From Granulicella sp. L56 (GTDB lineage: Bacteria; Acidobacteriota; Terriglobia; Terriglobales; Acidobacteriaceae), in NCBI RefSeq assembly GCF_009765835.1, contig NZ_LMUS01000006.1:434001-498000 (forward strand): a DNA stretch of 64,000 bases. Direction: 5' to 3'. Below the pieces are notes generated by a model. That model was not told the origin of the DNA. It made no database searches and saw only the letters and a program-made list of their open reading frames with translations. Shown here one piece after another: positions 59,498 through 64,000 of this stretch (its first letter is position 1; every line of letters starts with the position of its first letter). A program made the translations under genes and the position numbers.

Positions 59498-62167
59498 ATG
59501 AACTCCTACGATCCAGTCCCAACCGATCCTGCTCTGCTCGCCCGCCGCTTCCCCAACGAGAATCCCACGCCAAAAAGCGACCGTGCCACACGCCTTCGCC
59601 GCATTCTTCTCCTCATCATTGCCATCGCCGTCCCCCTGGTCATCCTCCTCGCCGCCGCTGCCTTCCTCGGCGGACGCTACTGGACCCGCCATGCCCTGCG
59701 CGATTCCCTGCCACAGATAGACGGCACCCTTTCCATCGCTGGCCTCTCCGCCCCCGTCACCGTCCAGCGCGACACCCGCGGCGTCCCCCACATCCACGCC
59801 GCCACGCTCAGTGATCTTGTCGTCGCGCAAGGCTTCGTCACCGCGCAGGACCGGCTCTGGCAGATGGATATCCTCCGCCGCCACGCTGCCGGAGAGCTGG
59901 CCGAAATCCTCGGGCCGAGCCTCGTTCCCCACGATCGCGCCCAGCGCATCCTGCAGGTTCGCGCCTCTGCTGACCGCGCCGTCGCGAGCCTCCCACCCGA
60001 CCAGCTCCACTGGCTGCAGCTCTACGCCCAGGGCGTCAATGCCTCCATCGCAGCGCAAAGCGCGCACCTCCCCATCGAGTTTCGTATCCTCCGCTACCAG
60101 CCCGAACCGTGGACGCCGCGCGACTCCATCCTTGTCGGCCTCGCCATGTTTCAGGACCTCACCAACACCTTCCCGCAGAAGCTCAACCGCGAAGCCCTCT
60201 CCGCGAAACTACCGCCTGAACTCCTCGCCGACCTCTATCCTGTAGGCTCCTGGCGCGACCACCCACCCACTCAACCCGCCATTGACCTCACCAACCCACC
60301 CGCCGACTTCGACGATATCCCCCTCGACGAGTCCCAAAGCAAACTAACCCACCCCGCCACAAAACCAGATGAAACCACAAAACCGGGTGCGGGTGCCCCA
60401 TATCTGGCAGCCTCATCGCCAGATGTGGGTTCGTCTAAACTCACGACTTCAACCGGAGACCTCTTAGCCCTCCAGAAAATCCTCTCCACCAATCCCTGCG
60501 AAGGCTGCATCGCCGGTTCCAATAACTGGGCCGTCTCGGGAACCCGCACCGCCTCCGGCAAGCCACTCCTCTCAAATGACATGCATCTCAACCACAGCGT
60601 CCCCGGCGTCTGGTACGAGGCTGACCTCCAGTCCACGGGCGACAACTTTCACGCTGCCGGAGTCACCCTTCCCGGCTATCCCTTCGTCATCGTCGGCCAC
60701 AACGACCACATCGCCTGGGGCTTTACCAACCTCGGCGCCGACGTGCAGGACATCTACATCGAGCACCTTCGCGGCAGCGGCTCCACAGCCGAATACGAGT
60801 CCCCCGGAAACATCTGGCACCCCGTCCTTCATCAACGCGAAGTCATCCATGTTCTCCACCACAGCGACGTCATCCTCGATGTAGCCGCCACACAACACGG
60901 CACTACCGCTACTCCCCTCATCTCCTCCATCTTCCCCAAAGAAAACCGTGCCCTTTCGCTCCGCTGGACCATCTACGATCCCGCCAACATCACCACTTCG
61001 TTCCTCAATATCGACTCCGCCGTTGACTGGCCTTCCTTCACCGCAGCCTTCTCCACCTTCGGAGGTCCGGCTCAAAACGTCGTCTTCGCCGACGACCACG
61101 GCAACATCGGCTACCATGCCGTAGGAAAGATCCCCATCCGTGGCAGCATCACGCAGCCAACCGCGCTTAGCCCCGTACCCACCGACGCGCTCGACGCAAC
61201 CCACGACTGGGAAGGCTACATTCCCTTCGACCAGCTTCCCCAATCCTTCGACCCTCCCGGCGGCGTCCTCGCCACCGCCAACGCTCGCGTCACGCCTGAC
61301 GGCTATCCCTTTCCCATTACCCTCAACTGGGGTGCACCTTATCGCAACGAGCGCATCTGGAAGGTACTCAGCTCCCGCGACCACCTCACCCCAGCGGACA
61401 TGCTCGCCCTCCAGACCGATGTCTACTCCGACCTCGATCACGTCATCGCCCAGCGCCTCGCCTACGCCATTGACCACTCGACGACAAAAGACAGACGCAT
61501 CCGCCAGGCCGCCGACATCCTGCGCAAGTGGAACGGCAACGTAGATATCAACGCCTCTGCACCGGCCATCGTCGACGCCACTCGCGACGCGCTCTGGCCG
61601 CTGCTCCTCAATCCTCACCTCGGCCCGCACCCAGGCGACATCGCCCAGCTCTACACCTGGAACGAAAAGCCCTACGCCGAAGAGCAGCTCATCATGCACA
61701 CCCCAGCTCGCTGGCTTCCTGCCCACTACGCCAACTGGGACGAGTTTTTTACCGCAGCCGTAGCCCAGGGCCTCTTTGAGGCCCACTCACCCTTCGACCT
61801 CAGTAAATGGCAGTACGGCAAGTCGCATCCCGTATACATAGAGCATCCTCTCTTCGCGCAATCACCGCTGCTGCGGCGCCTCATCGGAGTCCCCACCGGA
61901 ACCGGCGCACAGCCGCAGAGCGGCGACACCACCACGGTCAAACAGGTAGGCCGCAGCTTCGGCCCCTCTGAGCGCTTCACCGCCGACCTCTCCAACCTCG
62001 ATAACTCCACCCTCAACATCGTCCTTGGTGAATCCGGCAATCCCGCCAGCCCCTGGTTCATGGACCAATGGCCCGCCTGGTACAAGGGCACAACCTTCAC
62101 GCTGCCCTTCAGCAAAACCTCCATAGACAACGCAGCAACGCATACACTCACTCTTACCCCGCAATGA
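59498..62167 (+). CDS. Penicillin amidase (S45) family N-terminal-nucleophile hydrolase
   Basis: An 889-residue precursor of the penicillin/acyl-homoserine-lactone acylase family. A single membrane helix or signal anchor (ILLLIIAIAVPLVILLAAAA, residues 30-50) precedes the alpha chain (VTVQRDTRGVPHIHA, VAQGFVTAQDRLWQMDILRR). The beta chain begins at the catalytic Ser341 in CIAGSNNWAVSG, exposed after autoproteolysis, and carries NDMHLNHSVPG and FTNLGADVQDIYIE. Substrate (a beta-lactam, AHL or other amide) is unknown. A REP palindrome lies in frame at residues 300-312, in the linker region before Ser341. The ATG at 59498 is preferred over a TTG 12 bp earlier. The next gene overlaps its stop (ATGA). 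Confidence 0.9.
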   Translation: MNSYDPVPTDPALLARRFPNENPTPKSDRATRLRRILLLIIAIAVPLVILLAAAAFLGGRYWTRHALRDSLPQIDGTLSIAGLSAPVTVQRDTRGVPHIHAATLSDLVVAQGFVTAQDRLWQMDILRRHAAGELAEILGPSLVPHDRAQRILQVRASADRAVASLPPDQLHWLQLYAQGVNASIAAQSAHLPIEFRILRYQPEPWTPRDSILVGLAMFQDLTNTFPQKLNREALSAKLPPELLADLYPVGSWRDHPPTQPAIDLTNPPADFDDIPLDESQSKLTHPATKPDETTKPGAGAPYLAASSPDVGSSKLTTSTGDLLALQKILSTNPCEGCIAGSNNWAVSGTRTASGKPLLSNDMHLNHSVPGVWYEADLQSTGDNFHAAGVTLPGYPFVIVGHNDHIAWGFTNLGADVQDIYIEHLRGSGSTAEYESPGNIWHPVLHQREVIHVLHHSDVILDVAATQHGTTATPLISSIFPKENRALSLRWTIYDPANITTSFLNIDSAVDWPSFTAAFSTFGGPAQNVVFADDHGNIGYHAVGKIPIRGSITQPTALSPVPTDALDATHDWEGYIPFDQLPQSFDPPGGVLATANARVTPDGYPFPITLNWGAPYRNERIWKVLSSRDHLTPADMLALQTDVYSDLDHVIAQRLAYAIDHSTTKDRRIRQAADILRKWNGNVDINASAPAIVDATRDALWPLLLNPHLGPHPGDIAQLYTWNEKPYAEEQLIMHTPARWLPAHYANWDEFFTAAVAQGLFEAHSPFDLSKWQYGKSHPVYIEHPLFAQSPLLRRLIGVPTGTGAQPQSGDTTTVKQVGRSFGPSERFTADLSNLDNSTLNIVLGESGNPASPWFMDQWPAWYKGTTFTLPFSKTSIDNAATHTLTLTPQ
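60394..60429 (+). repeat. REP palindrome, family 1, copy D, inside the acylase gene
   Basis: TGC followed by CCCATATCTGGC (60397-60408), loop AGCCTCATC, GCCAGATGTGGG (60418-60429): a 12-bp stem with one mismatch. The head GGGTGCCCCA and the core match copies B and C by the RAYT gene. It is translated in frame as APYLAASSPDVGS and has added no stop codon or frameshift. Confidence 0.85.
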
Positions 62168-63927
62168 CATTCCCGTCACGAAATCGGGACTCCCAACAAG
62201 ACGGGGGTCCCCTCTTCGCGACCGCCCCATCGCCACTACGGTGGATTCATCTCCACCATCTAATCCTCCCGCTTGCTGCCTTCCTCGCCGTTCTTCCACT
62301 CATCCTGAAAGGCTGCTCGTGCGGCCACGATTTCAACTTCCACCTCCTCAACTGGATGGAAGCCGCCCGCCAGTTCACCCACGGCAACCTGCATCCCCAC
62401 TGGGCCTTCAGCCCCGCCTACAACGCAGGCGAGCCTCGCTTTGTCTTCTATCCACCCCTCTCGTGGACCCTCGGTGCCATCCTCGGCTTCCTCATGCCGT
62501 GGTCGTGGACGCCGATTGTCTACACATGGCTGGCCCTTACCGCCGCCGGTCTTGCTCTCTATCGCCTCGCCCGCGAATTCTCCACCGCCAATGCCGCTCT
62601 CATCGCCGCAGCTTTCTACCTCGTCAATCCCTACACCCTCTTCACCGCGTACGAGCGCACCGCTTACGCCGAGCTTCTCGCCGCAGCCTGGATACCTCTC
62701 CTGCTCCTTGGCATCCTCCGCAAAAGAGTCACGATCCCCGGCATCGCTATTCCGGTAGCTCTCCTCTGGCTCACCAACGACCCCGTCGCCGTCATGGGCT
62801 GCTATACCCTCGCCCTGCTCACTTTCATCCGCATCTTTACGACGAACTCGATTCCAAACACTCAATCTGACCAACACCAACCAACCAGCCGACTCCAACT
62901 CGCCGCTACCTCTGTGGTCGGAGCCATCCTCGGACTCGGCCTAGCATCCTTCTATCTCGTACCGGCTGTCTACGAGCGCCGCTATGTTCAAATTGCTGCA
63001 ATCTTCGCCGCCGGAACTCATATCGAGAACCACTTTCTCTTCCATCACACCGCGAATCCAGCCCACAATGCCATCATTAACACTGCTTCGTTCATCGCGA
63101 TCGCCCTGCTTCTGCTCACCGCCGCCGCCATTGCAACGGCAGCCCACCATTCTTCACCGCCAAAAGAGCGAGAAGCACGTCCTCCAACCAATCTCCTCAT
63201 CCTGCTCGCTACCCTCACCATCGTCATTGCGTTCCTGCTCGCATCGATCTCCAACCCCATCTGGCAACACCTTCCGGAACTGCGCTTCCTTCAGTTCCCC
63301 TGGCGTCTCCTCACTATCCTTGCCGCCGTCCTCAGCCTCGCTCTAGCTCTCGCACTTGCATCCCTGAAGATCAGAACCATCCCCGCCGTAGCTTTATCCC
63401 TTGCACTGGCCGCACTTCTTGCCTTCCCCGGTTTCCATCTCTTTCGCCAGCAATGTTCCCCAGAGAGAAGCGTGGTCGGCACCATCGCACGCTTCCGCGC
63501 CAACACCGGAACAGCGGCCAACAACGAATACACTCCCATCGCAGCCAGCAACCAATCACTGAGCCACACCAACCCACCCTTCTGGCTCCTTCCAAACCAG
63601 CCCGCCGACGCCAACACAAGCGCCCCCGCCAACTCCACTCCAGGCTCTGCCCCCACAAGCCTTACCCTGAACTCCCCCCAGCCGCAGATTCTCGTTCTCA
63701 ACCTCCGCGATTACCCCGCATGGCGCCTCACCCTCAACCAGACCATCCTCACCATCCACCTCCAACGCAGCGACGGCCTCATCGCCATTCCGATCCCCGC
63801 AGGCTTCAACCACATCGCGATCACTTACAGCCGCAACCTCGACCAAACCCTCGGCGACATCCTCACCCTCCTCTCTCTCGCCCTTCTTTTATTGATCCTC
63901 CGCCCCAAGCCCTACCCCGCTGCCTAA
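62164..63927 (+). CDS. Large polytopic membrane protein (glycosyltransferase-like)
   Basis: A 587-residue membrane protein starting at an ATG that overlaps the acylase stop codon (ATGA); a longer frame upstream is inside the acylase gene. It has about ten hydrophobic helices (LILPLAAFLAVLPLILKG, LVNPYTLFTAYERTAYAELLA, LQLAATSVVGAILGLGLASF, LALALALASLKIR and others) in the style of GT-C/PMT-like or 6-pyruvoyl-tetrahydropterin-synthase-related membrane proteins. The early loop GHDFNFHLLNWMEAARQFTH, with an acidic residue between membrane helices, could be the catalytic loop of a lipid-linked sugar transferase. The soluble C terminus (VLNLRDYPAWRLTLNQTI) is beta-rich. Substrate unknown. Confidence 0.75.
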   Translation: MTFPSRNRDSQQDGGPLFATAPSPLRWIHLHHLILPLAAFLAVLPLILKGCSCGHDFNFHLLNWMEAARQFTHGNLHPHWAFSPAYNAGEPRFVFYPPLSWTLGAILGFLMPWSWTPIVYTWLALTAAGLALYRLAREFSTANAALIAAAFYLVNPYTLFTAYERTAYAELLAAAWIPLLLLGILRKRVTIPGIAIPVALLWLTNDPVAVMGCYTLALLTFIRIFTTNSIPNTQSDQHQPTSRLQLAATSVVGAILGLGLASFYLVPAVYERRYVQIAAIFAAGTHIENHFLFHHTANPAHNAIINTASFIAIALLLLTAAAIATAAHHSSPPKEREARPPTNLLILLATLTIVIAFLLASISNPIWQHLPELRFLQFPWRLLTILAAVLSLALALALASLKIRTIPAVALSLALAALLAFPGFHLFRQQCSPERSVVGTIARFRANTGTAANNEYTPIAASNQSLSHTNPPFWLLPNQPADANTSAPANSTPGSAPTSLTLNSPQPQILVLNLRDYPAWRLTLNQTILTIHLQRSDGLIAIPIPAGFNHIAITYSRNLDQTLGDILTLLSLALLLLILRPKPYPAA

Positions 63928-64000
63928 GCCTCAGTACCCACTCGTGATTTATCATCAAGCCTCAATGAACTTCACGGTACAATCCCTGCTTCACTCCGGC
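63928..64000. other. Non-coding end of the window
   Basis: The last 73 bases follow the stop of the polytopic membrane gene and contain no complete gene or clear signal. A gene starting downstream cannot be excluded. Confidence 0.5.

Noticed and set aside
60572..61786. 404-codon frame on the minus strand opposite the acylase gene
   Set aside because: Gly/Val/Asp-rich without any family motif, fully inside the acylase gene, whose catalytic motifs are intact.
59498..62167. Acylase gene considered a pseudogene because of the repeat inside it
   Set aside because: The frame is uninterrupted from start to stop, the catalytic Ser341 region is intact, and the next gene is coupled by an ATGA overlap.

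Overview
The window looks like a chromosomal segment of a GC-rich, plant-polymer-degrading soil bacterium, most probably an acidobacterium of the Terriglobia/Acidobacteriaceae group. This assignment is an inference from gene content: a glucuronoxylan locus, MacB-like permeases, a DUF3309 peptide, many secreted glycine-rich proteins, lipopolysaccharide export genes (so a Gram-negative envelope) and abundant short palindromic repeats. No rRNA, tRNA, CRISPR array or prophage was seen.

Layout. 1-4341: the 3' end of an M1-type peptidase with TPRs, two tandem FtsX-type ABC permeases, and a short NAD-binding protein coupled to a 61-residue protein. 4379-13503: a carbohydrate block on the minus strand (4-alpha-glucanotransferase, GH8 exo-oligoxylanase, D-mannonate dehydratase, GH67 alpha-glucuronidase, ROK regulator, SDR). 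It fits degradation of glucuronoxylan oligomers through D-mannonate. 13799-22546: a collagen-like secreted protein, phosphoglucomutase, an ArsB-type permease, a rhodanese, a secreted beta-propeller glycosidase, and an overlapping xerD - small membrane protein - xerC operon. 22654-25466: ffh, two small unknown genes, and a RAYT transposase (REP-associated tyrosine transposase) flanked by inverted REP palindromes. 25526-34429: mixed genes including truncated haemoglobin, dienelactone hydrolase, peroxiredoxin, glucose-6-phosphate and mannose-6-phosphate isomerases, an IclR regulator and a fatty-acid desaturase. 34439-39466: a two-component system, an ArsR/SRPBCC/DUF899 operon and an acyltransferase. 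39550-47911: a fused LptF-LptG permease, a WaaE-like glycosyltransferase, a B12-binding subunit, and a leucine-catabolism operon (carboxyltransferase, HMG-CoA lyase, enoyl-CoA hydratase). 48019-55553: nicotinamidase, an HD protein, a zinc-ribbon HTH regulator, then uppS-cdsA-(secreted protein)-dxr-rseP, a classical isoprenoid/phospholipid/envelope block. 55625-63927: an IS481-family element, a DHH phosphoesterase, a Na+/H+ antiporter, a penicillin-acylase-type hydrolase and a large polytopic membrane protein.

The most unusual signals concern mobile palindromes. One REP family (core CCCAyATCT...AGATrTGGG) occurs at four places: on both sides of the RAYT gene in inverted orientation, upstream of ffh, and in frame inside the acylase gene, in the stretch that such enzymes usually excise during self-maturation. 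A second palindrome family (GGGGCTTTAGCCCC) lies against the ribosome-binding site of the ArsB-type gene. It also forms an inverted doublet into which an IS481 element has inserted, leaving a perfect 6-bp target duplication. Other regulatory signals worth a look are two 20-bp direct repeats exactly 42 bp apart upstream of the desaturase, an apparently leaderless arsR promoter with an overlapping dyad, and an orphan intrinsic terminator that may mark an unannotated small RNA.

All calls come from reading the sequence by eye and from knowledge of protein families. No database search was run.
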